This document shows, one piece after another, positions 27,212 to 37,405 of a stretch of 64,000 nucleotides of DNA. Each line of letters opens with the position of its first letter. Within the stretch, counting starts at the first letter, position 1. The stretch is from an uncultured Granulosicoccus sp. (GTDB taxonomy: Bacteria; Pseudomonadota; Gammaproteobacteria; Granulosicoccales; Granulosicoccaceae). The notes below the pieces were generated by a model. It saw only the letters and a program-made list of their open reading frames with translations, was not told the origin of the DNA and ran no database searches. The DNA lies in NCBI GenBank assembly GCA_947499955.1, contig CANMQI010000015.1:1-64000 (forward strand), read 5' to 3'. Position numbers and translations under genes: made by a program.

Positions 27212-29421
27212 CTCAGGTACTGCCAGAGAAGGCTGCAGCAGAAAAGGGGTTCCGGCGACCGACGGGCAACAGTCGTTGGCGCAAGTGGCTTCCCGACCTG
27301 GGGCAATCCAGAGGCACGACGCCACCTCCCGCCATGGATGCGCGCACCCTGTTTGCACTGGCCATCCTGTTGCTGTTGGTGCAGCTGCCTCATCTCCTGC
27401 ATCTGCCACCGTGGGTCAGCCTCATCGGTGCCACGCTGATCGGTTTGCGCCTGGTGTTGCTGAAGCGCCCCGATTACCCATTGCTCGGTACGATACTGTC
27501 ACCGGCCAGCGTGACCTTGCTGGCCATCGCCTGTGCGTGGCTGATCAGGGTCGACTATGGTTATTTCATCGGCCGTGACCCGTGCGTGGCCTTCCTGTTC
27601 ATTCTGGTCGCCGCCAAGTTCGCCGAGGTGCGTCGTCCGGGTGATGCCACCATGCTGCTGTGCCTGGCAGCATTTCTGCTGCTGACCCAGTACTTCTATT
27701 CCCAGACCATTCTGGCGGCATTGGTGACACTGCCCGCCGTGATCGCACTGGCACACGCGCTGGCGATACTGCGAGACCCGAACAATCCGGCTCACACTCG
27801 TGAACAGCTGAAGCTGGTCATCACTCTGCTGATACAGGGACTGCCCCTGGCAACGCTGCTGTTCCTGGTCTTTCCGCGACTGCCCGGCCCGCTATGGTCC
27901 TTGCCAGAAGACGCCGCCGCCAGTACGGGGCTATCCGACTCCATGTCACCCGGTTCGATCGGCCAGTTGTCTCAATCCGATGCGGTCGCCTTCCGGGTGG
28001 AGTTCGATGGCGCCATACCGGCCTCACGTGATCGATACTGGCGAGGGCCGGTGCTCAGCGAGTTTGACGGGCGTCGCTGGAGCGTCAGCCCTCGACTGCT
28101 CGAAGCCAATGCACGCTTTCAGGGGGAGGCAGCTGACATCATCGATTACACCGTGACACTGCAACCTCACAATCAGCGCTGGCTGTTTGCACTGGATGCA
28201 GCGGTGTCCCTGCCGCGCGCCGATCTGCCATCAACCAGACTCGCCAATGATACGGCTGTTGTCACACAGACTGCCAGTACGATGGGGACTGACCAAACTC
28301 GGTCCGGGCGCCAGCGAGCGGGAAAGGCCATGGGGCGCCTGATGAGCGATGGGCAGATGCTGGCCACCAGTCCGGTGACGCAGGTACTGCGTTACCGCCA
28401 GAGCTCGGTGCTTCTCGATACCATCTCCGCCTCACGCCAGCCGCCCGACAGCACCTTGTTCTTGCCGGGGACCAATGAGCGCAGCAGTCGCTTCGCCATG
28501 GAGCTGCGCCAGCGACTGCCCAGCGACAGCGCTTATGCACAGGCAATACTGCAGCACTTCAATCAGCAGCCTTACCACTACACATTACAACCCCAGTTAC
28601 TCGGTGATGCCCCCGTCGATGAATTCCTGTTCGATACGATGGCAGGCTTCTGCGAGCACTACGCAGCCGCTTTCGTGGTGCTGATGCGCAGCGTCGGTAT
28701 TCCAGCGCGGGTTGTGACCGGCTATCTGGGCGGTGAAATGAACGAGGACTACATGATTGTCCGCCAGTCGGATGCCCATGCCTGGGCGGAAGTTTTCATC
28801 GAAGGTGCCTGGCGTCGATATGACCCCACCGGTGCGGTGGCACCGTCCAGGGTGGAACAGGGGCTCTCGGCCGCCTTGCCCGATGACTCATTCGTGCCCC
28901 GACTTGCACGGTTGGACAAGGGCTGGCTGAGCGATGCCCAATTACGCTGGGATGCCCTGAATCATCAGTGGCAGCGACTGGTTGTGGACTTCGATAATGA
29001 CACCCAGGACGGATTATGGGAAAGACTCGGTCTGCCCAAACCCGAACTGTGGCAGGTCACGGCGATTGTTCTCGCACTCACCGGGCTATGGTGCACGGTG
29101 GTGCTGGGCGTACCGCGCTTCTCCCGCAGCCCGATGTTGGCCGATGAAAGATCGTGGCAGCGGCTGTGTGAGCTGCTGCGCAGGCGTCAGCTGGTACGCA
29201 AGCCCGCCGAGACACCGGCCGAGTTCCTGCAGCGTGCTGCCCTCGCCTGGCCGGCACAGGCTGGCCGTCTGCATCAACTGCAGGAGCAATTTGCAAACCT
29301 GCGCTTTCGGGCCTTGAGCGAGGCCGAGCAGCGCCAGCGGCAAACCGAAGTCAGACAACTCCTGACCCGCTTGCGCTGGTCCCTGCCCGGTGGTTCGGAG
29401 TCGCTGACGACAAACAGCTGA
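27208..29421 (+). CDS. Membrane transglutaminase-like protein (TgpA type, DUF3488)
   Basis: 737 residues. The N-terminal DUF3488 part has about six helices (residues 50-230). A periplasmic transglutaminase-like domain at about 420-560 has the Cys-His-Asp triad in GFCEHYAAAFV, SDAHAWAEV and YDPTGAV. A last helix near 620 precedes a C-terminal DUF4129-like cytoplasmic tail. Pseudomonas TgpA, of the same layout, is essential in P. aeruginosa. The chemistry (crosslinking or proteolysis) is not settled. It overlaps DUF58 by 4 bp and completes the three-gene operon. Confidence 0.93.
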   Translation: MTQVLPEKAAAEKGFRRPTGNSRWRKWLPDLGQSRGTTPPPAMDARTLFALAILLLLVQLPHLLHLPPWVSLIGATLIGLRLVLLKRPDYPLLGTILSPASVTLLAIACAWLIRVDYGYFIGRDPCVAFLFILVAAKFAEVRRPGDATMLLCLAAFLLLTQYFYSQTILAALVTLPAVIALAHALAILRDPNNPAHTREQLKLVITLLIQGLPLATLLFLVFPRLPGPLWSLPEDAAASTGLSDSMSPGSIGQLSQSDAVAFRVEFDGAIPASRDRYWRGPVLSEFDGRRWSVSPRLLEANARFQGEAADIIDYTVTLQPHNQRWLFALDAAVSLPRADLPSTRLANDTAVVTQTASTMGTDQTRSGRQRAGKAMGRLMSDGQMLATSPVTQVLRYRQSSVLLDTISASRQPPDSTLFLPGTNERSSRFAMELRQRLPSDSAYAQAILQHFNQQPYHYTLQPQLLGDAPVDEFLFDTMAGFCEHYAAAFVVLMRSVGIPARVVTGYLGGEMNEDYMIVRQSDAHAWAEVFIEGAWRRYDPTGAVAPSRVEQGLSAALPDDSFVPRLARLDKGWLSDAQLRWDALNHQWQRLVVDFDNDTQDGLWERLGLPKPELWQVTAIVLALTGLWCTVVLGVPRFSRSPMLADERSWQRLCELLRRRQLVRKPAETPAEFLQRAALAWPAQAGRLHQLQEQFANLRFRALSEAEQRQRQTEVRQLLTRLRWSLPGGSESLTTNS

Positions 29422-29539
29422 ACCCGTTCGGGAAGGATCTCATCCTGCCAAGGGTCTGCTTGATGTCAAGACAGAAACAGGTTACGTAAAATCGCGATCT
29501 TCGCTTTTTCTGCACATTCGAGCGCCATACTCATCGGCG

Positions 29540-30652
29540 ATGATTACGCATTCCCGGCCCCTTCCAGGCCAACAACTGATTCTGACCCTGCTGCTGTGCC
29601 TGGGGCTGCTGCCGAGCGCACATGCCCACCTGATGATGGCACAGCGCGGCACCTTGAATGTGGTCGAAAAAGGTGCCTTCCTGGTCATCTCCCTGCCGGT
29701 CACAGCCTTTGAGGGAGTGGATGAGGATGCCGATGGTTTGCTGTCCAATGAGGAATTCACGCGTCACAAGCAGGCTCTGCTGGACACGGTAAGACAAGGG
29801 GTGAGCCTGACGAATGCCAACGGCAGTCATACCCTGCAGGACTTGCTGCTATCCCCGGCACCCACGGATGAAACCCACCCTGACAGCACGCAGCAACTGA
29901 TCGCCATGGGCCGTTTTCCACTCGATCAACCCACCGAAGCCATGCAACTGCAGGTGAGCCTGTTTGGTACCGGCGCTGAGGAACAGACTCAGTACATCAC
30001 GGTCAGTCGGCCAGCCGATGGTCGCCGCCAACTGCTTGTATTCTCGCCACAAGAGCAGAGTCACGACCTGCTTACCTCGCGCTGGGCAACCTTCAGCGAC
30101 TATCTGAAGCTGGGTACCGAACATATAGTCACCGGGCTTGATCACCTGTTGTTTCTGCTGGTGGTGCTGGTCACGGGATGGGGCTGGCGACACATCGTAT
30201 TGGCGCTGAGCGTATTCACACTCGGCCACGCCCTCACGCTGACCCTCAGCAGCTTCTACAGCATCTCGCTGTCACCAACCGTCATTGAGCCCGCCATTGC
30301 CGCGACCATCATCGGCATGGCCGCCTACGATCTCATCGCACGTCACCGGCAATGGAAAACCTCGGCGGCGATCCGGCTGACGGTTGTCTTCGCCTGCGCC
30401 CTGATTCATGGACTGGGGCTGGCCTCCGCTCTGGGCGAGCTGGGCCTGAACGATGAATACCTGCTGACCAGCCTGGCCGGTTTCAACCTGGGTATCGAAT
30501 CCGGGCAGCTGTTCGTCGCACTGTTGCTGACATTGCTGGCCATTGGCATCAGACGCTTGCAGGGTGATGCCGGGCTGGCGCTGGCCAGTCGTACCGCATC
30601 GATCATCGCCATCGGTGTGGGCAGCATCTGGTTCGTTCAACGGGTCGTCTGA
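29540..30652 (+). CDS. HupE/UreJ-family membrane protein with EF-hand loop
   Basis: 370 residues. Signal peptide (hydrophobic 12-28, cleavage after AHAH), a periplasmic domain of about 140 residues, then about six helices from 195. The membrane part has the family motif GTEHIVTGLDHLLF, whose two His may bind metal, and FTLGHALTLTLS. Residues 61-72 (DEDADGLLSNEE) are a perfect EF-hand calcium loop with acidic residues at 1, 3, 5 and 12. HupE/UreJ members are linked to nickel or cobalt uptake, but no hydrogenase or urease is nearby, so the substrate is uncertain. It stands alone after the TgpA operon. Confidence 0.87.
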   Translation: MITHSRPLPGQQLILTLLLCLGLLPSAHAHLMMAQRGTLNVVEKGAFLVISLPVTAFEGVDEDADGLLSNEEFTRHKQALLDTVRQGVSLTNANGSHTLQDLLLSPAPTDETHPDSTQQLIAMGRFPLDQPTEAMQLQVSLFGTGAEEQTQYITVSRPADGRRQLLVFSPQEQSHDLLTSRWATFSDYLKLGTEHIVTGLDHLLFLLVVLVTGWGWRHIVLALSVFTLGHALTLTLSSFYSISLSPTVIEPAIAATIIGMAAYDLIARHRQWKTSAAIRLTVVFACALIHGLGLASALGELGLNDEYLLTSLAGFNLGIESGQLFVALLLTLLAIGIRRLQGDAGLALASRTASIIAIGVGSIWFVQRVV

Positions 30653-30655
30653 TAA

Positions 30656-30668
30656 CAGACACCCACGA
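30656..30668 (-). repeat. Isolated copy of the TGGGTGTCTG motif
   Basis: The bases at 30656-30668 are the reverse complement of TCGTGGGTGTCTG. The copy at 16997 in the spaced array has the same TCG in front. Here it lies 3 bases after the HupE stop, showing that the motif is dispersed and not confined to the array. Confidence 0.6.
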
Positions 30669-30713
30669 ATCAGGTACCAGCCAGCAGAATCGTCAGGGCC
30701 GCCAGCCCGCTTT

Positions 30714-30745
30714 GCGGCAATTTGGCAATGCGGCAATGCGGCAAT
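30714..30745 (+). repeat. 8-bp tandem repeat (GCGGCAAT)x4, one unit degenerate
   Basis: Units at 30714, 30722 (TTGGCAAT), 30730 and 30738. The array lies between the convergent HupE and DUF1513 genes, 9 bases from the DUF1513 stop, and does not enter either coding region. Confidence 0.9.
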
Positions 30746-30754
30746 GCGAAGCAA

Positions 30755-32023
<1,269 letters not shown>

Positions 32024-32025
32024 GC

Positions 32026-33171
32026 TCAGTCACCGTCCTCACTGTTGAACCCCGGGCTGATGCCCAGTGTGGCAACAAAGCGGTCGTTCAGTGTGTAGCG
32101 TATCCCGTCGACCACCGCCATCAGTGAACGCAGCAGTGATTCGGCATCCGCGGTGAATTCACCGCTACCGTCGGTGAGCTCCGGCAATTCCAGCAACTTC
32201 TGCAGCATGCCGTCGGCACTGCGAAACTCGAAAGCCAGCTCGTTCTCCAGACCGGTCGCTGCGGCCAGGCCGGTATCAACACTCAGTGCTCGCAGGGACT
32301 CCAGATTGCTGCGGATCATGGTCAGGCTCTGGCCACTGCGCCACAAGGGCGCAGCCTTGATATTCGCCTGTTCGCCGCTCATCGCTGACAGCTTGCGATC
32401 CTGAATCACATCCACACCGACCAGTATCTGCGTCACCAGACTGCGCAGTACCTCCTCTTCGATACGATAGAACTCAGAGCCCGGCTCCGGCTTCAGCAGA
32501 CTCATGACCTGCGGCGCGTCATCCTGCCAGCCCTTCTGTATCGCAGTCGCCATGGCATCGATATTCTCGGCAATGGCTACCGCTACCTGACAATCCGGAG
32601 TATCGCTGCCTTGCGAGAAATGCAGGGGCGTGCGCTTGCCGTGAAGCAATCGCTCCAGCGCGGGAAAGCCCTGCAGGGCCACACTCTTGCCGGCGACATC
32701 GTCAGCCGTCAGGCTGGCGGCGCTTGCATCGGCCAGCAGGGCGCGCATCTGCCGCTCCCCAACACGACGCTTGTCCGGCCAGTAGAACAGACGGTTCTGA
32801 CGGTTTTCCTCCAGCAGTGGCCCTGTCCGATAGAGCTCCAGTGCAGAAAAAGCCTTCACCGCTTGCGCATGGCGCAACAGCAAGGTATCGAGCGCTTCGG
32901 GTGAACGCAGCTTGCAACTGTCCGACGCGGCGGCCAGTAACTGCGCACTGGCCTGCGAGAACCGTTCGGCTGCCGGCTGATAGACCTGATGCACTGCCCG
33001 GTTGGCAAAATCATTGTCCTCCGGAACAGCAGCCCGAACAGGTCCACTGAATGGCAGCACCAATGCCACGCTCAGGACCCCGAGCAAAGAATATCCAGGC
33101 TTGCATTTACAGGCGTGAAAAGCATGCTTGAGGAGCTCAGTCTGCCTGCCAAGGGTGTGTGACAAGAACAT
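32026..33171 (-). CDS. Imelysin-family periplasmic protein, second copy
   Basis: 381 residues from the ATG at 33171, whose A-T-G overlaps the upstream stop by one base (TGATG). A long n-region precedes a hydrophobic segment (LLGVLSVALVLPFSG) with cleavage near VRAA. The body is a helical imelysin (peptidase M75-like) domain. The family GxHxxE motif reads GFPALE here, so the metal-binding His is changed, in contrast to the first imelysin gene of the operon. Imelysins are thought to be iron-binding or haem-associated rather than peptidases. Third gene of the Fur-led operon. Confidence 0.87.
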   Translation of the reverse strand: MFLSHTLGRQTELLKHAFHACKCKPGYSLLGVLSVALVLPFSGPVRAAVPEDNDFANRAVHQVYQPAAERFSQASAQLLAAASDSCKLRSPEALDTLLLRHAQAVKAFSALELYRTGPLLEENRQNRLFYWPDKRRVGERQMRALLADASAASLTADDVAGKSVALQGFPALERLLHGKRTPLHFSQGSDTPDCQVAVAIAENIDAMATAIQKGWQDDAPQVMSLLKPEPGSEFYRIEEEVLRSLVTQILVGVDVIQDRKLSAMSGEQANIKAAPLWRSGQSLTMIRSNLESLRALSVDTGLAAATGLENELAFEFRSADGMLQKLLELPELTDGSGEFTADAESLLRSLMAVVDGIRYTLNDRFVATLGISPGFNSEDGD

Positions 33172-34754
33172 CACAATGACTCCAGAAATGAAACGAGCGC
33201 CGAACGCTCATCCTGATTCATGTCAAGCACACTGTCCAGGGATGCCTGCGCCTCACCACCGTGCCACAACACGGCATCAAGCAGGGTTCTTGCACGCCCA
33301 TCGTGCAGGAAGCTGGTATTCGGGTTGACCGTTTGCGCCAGGCCAATACCCCACAACGGCGCGGTACGCCATTCACGACCGTTCGCTTCGGCTTCGGCTG
33401 CATTGTCAGCCAGATCCTCACCCATATCGTGCAGCAGCAGATCGGTATAGGGCCAGATCAGCTGAAACTGCAGCTCTTTCTGCGCCGCATCGCGTGCGGT
33501 GACGTGCTTGGGAACATGACAGCCCTGACACCCACTGTTGTAGAACAGTTCCTTGCCCTTGAGCACCTCGGGGTCATCGACATCGCGCCTGGCAGGCAAG
33601 GCCAGATTACGCGTATAGAAGGTAATCAAGTCGACAACTTCGTCAGGGGCTTCACCCTTGCCGAGTCGTTCCTGCTCACCATGAGCCAGTGACTCGCACA
33701 CCTTCTGTGCGGGCATGCAATCGCCATGCGGGTTGCTCATCGAATTGCCGGAACTGGACAAGCCCATGTCACTGAACATGGCATGAACATTCTGCTCCCT
33801 GACAGTGGACATGGCAGCCTTGTGCGCAAAACGCCCCAGAACCCGCTGACCATCATCCCGTATCTGCCAGTTGGGACGACCCGAGATGCCATCGCCATCG
33901 GCATCATCCGGATCGGCATAGGCCAGAACGTCATCGGCAGCAATCGCCTCCAGCATGCCCAGGCCCGGCATGGCAGTGGCCATTCTGGGAGAGAGCCTGG
34001 TATCGGCGTGCAGCTCGCCATACGCGTACTCAACCAAGGTGTATACCGGTTTCTGCAATTCATGCCGAGTGCCATCACTGAATACCCGAGTCAGCGGCTC
34101 GGTGGTGATCTGTACCTGCCCTTCGGCGCGTACACCCGGCACGGCCGAGGCATGAAACTGCCCGCCATAGATCGGGTCAGGGCCCCAGTGACCGTCAAGA
34201 TCGTTCTTCAGCTGTATCAGCAACGAGGCGGTCTTTTCACCGGCAACCGGCAACTGTCCACGGCCATCCTTGATATGACAGGATTGACACGAACGCGCGT
34301 TGTAGAAAGGGCCCAGACCATCGGAGGCCTGAGTGGATGAGGGTGAGGCCACCCACATCTTGTTGAACAGGGCGTTGCCCAGCTTGAATGTCTGCAGGTG
34401 CTCGAAACCAAGCGTGGAGGTCTCCTGCGAATAGGCATTGCGATCGGTATTGGTGGTCTGCGTCCCTGCCCCACCCTGCATGACCTCGAATGGTTCAGCC
34501 TTGCTGAAATCGCTGGCAGGCTCGAGCACCTTGCGAACACGTGCATTGTCCTGCCAGAGCGAAGCCGGCAGCTCGGACGAGCTTGCCGGCACTGCCACTG
34601 CGGTGCCCGTCTGGCCCCCGCCGCCATCTTCGACGCCAGCGGCGGATGGGCTGGCTCCTGATAGGGGAGAGACGAAAAAGCCGGTACTCAGGCAAGCCAT
34701 GCAGGCAAGCAGTACCGGCTTCAGACGGGGACTGTCAGGGGAGCCAGCGTTCAT
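33171..34754 (-). CDS. Di-heme cytochrome, DUF1111 family
   Basis: 527 residues. Export signal at the N-terminus (LLACMACLSTGFFVSPLSGA). Two c-type haem motifs: CQSCH near residue 157 and CQGCH near 410, spaced as in the DUF1111 'thiol oxidoreductase' family related to di-heme peroxidases (MauG type). A calcium- or ligand-like DPDDADGDGISGR loop lies between. In Fur operons this protein is proposed to oxidise or reduce iron for the imelysin partner. It sits between the two imelysin genes: 18 bp after the first, one-base overlap with the second. Confidence 0.92.
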   Translation of the reverse strand: MNAGSPDSPRLKPVLLACMACLSTGFFVSPLSGASPSAAGVEDGGGGQTGTAVAVPASSSELPASLWQDNARVRKVLEPASDFSKAEPFEVMQGGAGTQTTNTDRNAYSQETSTLGFEHLQTFKLGNALFNKMWVASPSSTQASDGLGPFYNARSCQSCHIKDGRGQLPVAGEKTASLLIQLKNDLDGHWGPDPIYGGQFHASAVPGVRAEGQVQITTEPLTRVFSDGTRHELQKPVYTLVEYAYGELHADTRLSPRMATAMPGLGMLEAIAADDVLAYADPDDADGDGISGRPNWQIRDDGQRVLGRFAHKAAMSTVREQNVHAMFSDMGLSSSGNSMSNPHGDCMPAQKVCESLAHGEQERLGKGEAPDEVVDLITFYTRNLALPARRDVDDPEVLKGKELFYNSGCQGCHVPKHVTARDAAQKELQFQLIWPYTDLLLHDMGEDLADNAAEAEANGREWRTAPLWGIGLAQTVNPNTSFLHDGRARTLLDAVLWHGGEAQASLDSVLDMNQDERSALVSFLESL

Positions 34755-34772
34755 CGATACCTACTGAAAAGA

Positions 34773-36041
34773 TTACTGAAATACAGAGTTGGGATCGTCC
34801 AGGCTGTCAGATCCTTCGAATTCGATACCGGTCACGTCCAGTGCAGTGACGGCACGATTGATATTGCGTGTCTGCCCAACCAGCGCATCGACCGCCGCTT
34901 GTACCAGAGCATTGCCCTCATCGTTACCCTCGGCAATCAGCTGGTCATAAGCCTGACCATCGTGCTGACTAACCATCAGAACGTTCAACGCATCGACGCT
35001 GGCCTGCAGATCAGCGGCCAGCTCATCCGCCAGAGCCGCATCCTTCTCACGAACCAGGTCGATCAGAGCCGGCCCGGAAACCGTTTCACCATCGGCTCGT
35101 TGATAGCGCCCCATATAGACGTTCTGGATGCCCAGGCCGTCATAATAGTGAGAAACCGAAGTGTTGTCAGAAAAGCAGTCATGCTCCTCTTCCGGGTCAT
35201 GCAGCATCAGACCCAACTGCATGCGCTCGCCAGCCAGCTCGCCATAGCTCAACGACCCCATACCGGTCAGCATTGCCGCCACGGCGCCCGCCTCGCCCAT
35301 CGCTTCCAGTGCTGCACGCGCCTCCCCACCATCAGCCCAGGCATCCGCCATGTACTTCAGGTCGGAGACCAGCAGATCAGTGACGGCCGTCAGATACTCG
35401 GCTCGTCGATCGCAGTTACCGTGAGTGCAGTTGTCCACATCATAGTCGGTATGACTGCGGGTGCCCGCACCTGCTTCCCCGCCGTTGAGGTCCTGACCCC
35501 AGAGCAGAAATTCAATGGCGTGATATCCCGTGGCCACGTTGGACTCGATACCACCTGCTTCGTGCAATTCACCGCTCAACAGCTCTGGCGTGATGGTGGT
35601 GGCATCGATGAGCTGACCATTGATATTGACTTCCGGGTTGGCAATGATATTGGCGGTGTAGTACTCGTTCGCCTCGGACTCATTGCCATAGCTGGCATCC
35701 ACATAGTCGATCAGACCTTCATCCAGCGGCCAGGCATTGACCTTGCCCTCCCAGTCATCCACCAACGGATTGCCGAAGCGATACACCTCGGTCTGCTGAT
35801 ACGGTACGCGGGCTTCATGCCAAGCCTGGCGAGCGCTGGCCATCGTCTGCTCGGAAGGCGCTTCTGTGAGATGGGCCACAGAATCACGTAATTTCATGGC
35901 TGTTGCCAATGCATCTTCGTAGCCGGCCTGGGCGATGTTGCCATAGGTATCGATAGCCGATTCCGGTGTGACAACGTCGGCCTGCGCCACACTGGCTGCG
36001 GCCAACAAGAATCCCGGGAGTACCTGTCGAGTAAAGGTCAT
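34773..36041 (-). CDS. Imelysin-family protein (IrpA-like), first gene of Fur operon
   Basis: 422 residues from the ATG at 36041. An ATG at 36047 exists, but the Shine-Dalgarno AGGA at 36050-36053 is 8 bases from 36041 and only 2 from 36047. Signal peptide ends at AQAD. Two imelysin repeats: the canonical motif GYHAIEFLLWGQDL is intact, and a second half repeats the fold. Homologues are the iron-regulated IrpA and imelysin/ICMP proteins. They probably bind iron at the cell surface or in periplasm. A Fur box lies 27 bp upstream, and three co-directional genes follow. Confidence 0.92.
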   Translation of the reverse strand: MTFTRQVLPGFLLAAASVAQADVVTPESAIDTYGNIAQAGYEDALATAMKLRDSVAHLTEAPSEQTMASARQAWHEARVPYQQTEVYRFGNPLVDDWEGKVNAWPLDEGLIDYVDASYGNESEANEYYTANIIANPEVNINGQLIDATTITPELLSGELHEAGGIESNVATGYHAIEFLLWGQDLNGGEAGAGTRSHTDYDVDNCTHGNCDRRAEYLTAVTDLLVSDLKYMADAWADGGEARAALEAMGEAGAVAAMLTGMGSLSYGELAGERMQLGLMLHDPEEEHDCFSDNTSVSHYYDGLGIQNVYMGRYQRADGETVSGPALIDLVREKDAALADELAADLQASVDALNVLMVSQHDGQAYDQLIAEGNDEGNALVQAAVDALVGQTRNINRAVTALDVTGIEFEGSDSLDDPNSVFQ

Positions 36042-36067
36042 ATGCATGTTCCTGATATCGAAGCAAT

Positions 36068-36086
36068 AATAAGAATGATTCGTATT
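36068..36086 (-). promoter_or_regulatory. Fur box
   Basis: AATAAGAATGATTCGTATT is a 9-1-9 inverted repeat with only one mismatched pair, and matches the Gammaproteobacterial Fur consensus family (AATGAGAATGATTCGCATT-like). It sits 26 bases upstream of the imelysin start at 36041, overlapping the expected promoter. Iron-replete Fur would block transcription of the whole four-gene operon. Direct reading; binding itself is inferred. Confidence 0.8.
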
Positions 36087-36224
36087 CCGATACTATCAGA
36101 TTCAACTTGGCGGCTGTCGGCCACGAGTGAACATTCCTGTCAGGCAATGATCGGGAGCCCGACTCCCGATTACAAGTCAGGACTCACACTCTCAGCGCCC
36201 GCTTACACAAAGCGCCGTACGCAA

Positions 36225-37229
36225 TCAGACTCCGTTGAATGTCGCTGCCGCCGCACCAATCAGCGCCGGGTCCACATTGCCACCAGTAACCACACAGATG
36301 ACCGCTTCGCCATCGACACTGGCAGGATCGAGCGCCGCGGCCAATGCCACGGCACCTCCGGGCTCGACCACCAGCTTCAGACGCATCAGGGCCTGCCCCA
36401 TGGCGGCCAGTACCGTCGCATCGTCCACACACAGGCCGGGGCCTGCCAGCTGCTGCAGGACCGGAAACGTCAATTCGCCCGGCATCGGCGTAACGATCGC
36501 ATCACAGAATGAATCGGGGTTTCCTTCATTGGCCAGTCGTTTGCCGGCAATCAGAGAACGACAGGTATCGTCAGCCAGCGTCGGCTCCACCGGTCTGACC
36601 CGCAGTCCCGGCGCGACCGAATCAAGTGCAATCGCCATACCCGATGCCAGCCCGCCACCGCCACAACAGACCAGGACATCTGCCTGGGTCACGCCCATGG
36701 CAGCCGCCTGCTCGGCAATCTCGAGACCCACGGTCCCCTGACCTGCCATCACCATCGGCTCATCATAGGGGCGTATCAGGGTCAGACCACGTTCACTGGC
36801 CAGTGCCTCACCGATCGCTTCACGGGATTCCCCGCCTGCACGATCGTAAGTGACGACCGATGCCCCCAGTGCCCGAGTGTTGGCCAGCTTCAGGGCCGGC
36901 GAGTCAGCAGGCATGATGATGACGGCCGGCACTCCGTAGAGCCCCGCGGCATGGGCAATACCCTGCGCATGGTTACCCGATGAATAGGCGATCACGCCTT
37001 TCTTGCGCACCTCCTCATCCAGCGCACTGATCGCGTTCCACGCCCCCCGGAACTTGAATGAGCCGGTGCGCTGCAACACCTCGGCCTTGATCAGGACTCG
37101 CCGGCCGGCCATCTCGTTCAGATAAGGGCTTTCCAGCAGAGGGGTTCGCACGGCCACGGATGACAGGTAGTCGGCGGCCCGCCGGATATCGGCGATGCTG
37201 ATGGGAAAGCGACTGGAATCGACAGACAT
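36225..37229 (-). CDS. PLP-dependent threonine/serine dehydratase-like enzyme
   Basis: 334 residues, a fold-type II PLP enzyme without a regulatory ACT domain, as in catabolic threonine deaminase and serine racemase. The Schiff-base Lys is in GSFKFRGA, the phosphate-binding loop is CCGGGGLASG, and a substrate loop SSGNHAQGIA is present. It would deaminate threonine or serine to a 2-oxoacid, or racemise them, or act on 3-hydroxyaspartate; sequence alone does not decide. It is single and shares no operon with the Fur-regulated genes, which end 178 bp further along the same strand. Confidence 0.92.
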   Translation of the reverse strand: MSVDSSRFPISIADIRRAADYLSSVAVRTPLLESPYLNEMAGRRVLIKAEVLQRTGSFKFRGAWNAISALDEEVRKKGVIAYSSGNHAQGIAHAAGLYGVPAVIIMPADSPALKLANTRALGASVVTYDRAGGESREAIGEALASERGLTLIRPYDEPMVMAGQGTVGLEIAEQAAAMGVTQADVLVCCGGGGLASGMAIALDSVAPGLRVRPVEPTLADDTCRSLIAGKRLANEGNPDSFCDAIVTPMPGELTFPVLQQLAGPGLCVDDATVLAAMGQALMRLKLVVEPGGAVALAAALDPASVDGEAVICVVTGGNVDPALIGAAAATFNGV

Positions 37230-37405
37230 GATGCTTGACCTTGAGAGCCTTGTTCAGAGGAAGCTGCATGATAGTACGATCGACCCGGCAATGATTCGGC
37301 GGATGGCGCCAGACCGGTCAGCGCACGAAGCAGGTCGGCTCGTGAAAGATGAACGACCGTAAAGAATAACGCCTGTGCCATTAGTCATTGGCCAAGGCTG
37401 TCGAT

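Noticed and set aside
34899-35891. Plus-strand open frame of 330 codons
   Set aside because: Antisense to the imelysin gene, which has its motif, signal peptide and Fur box.
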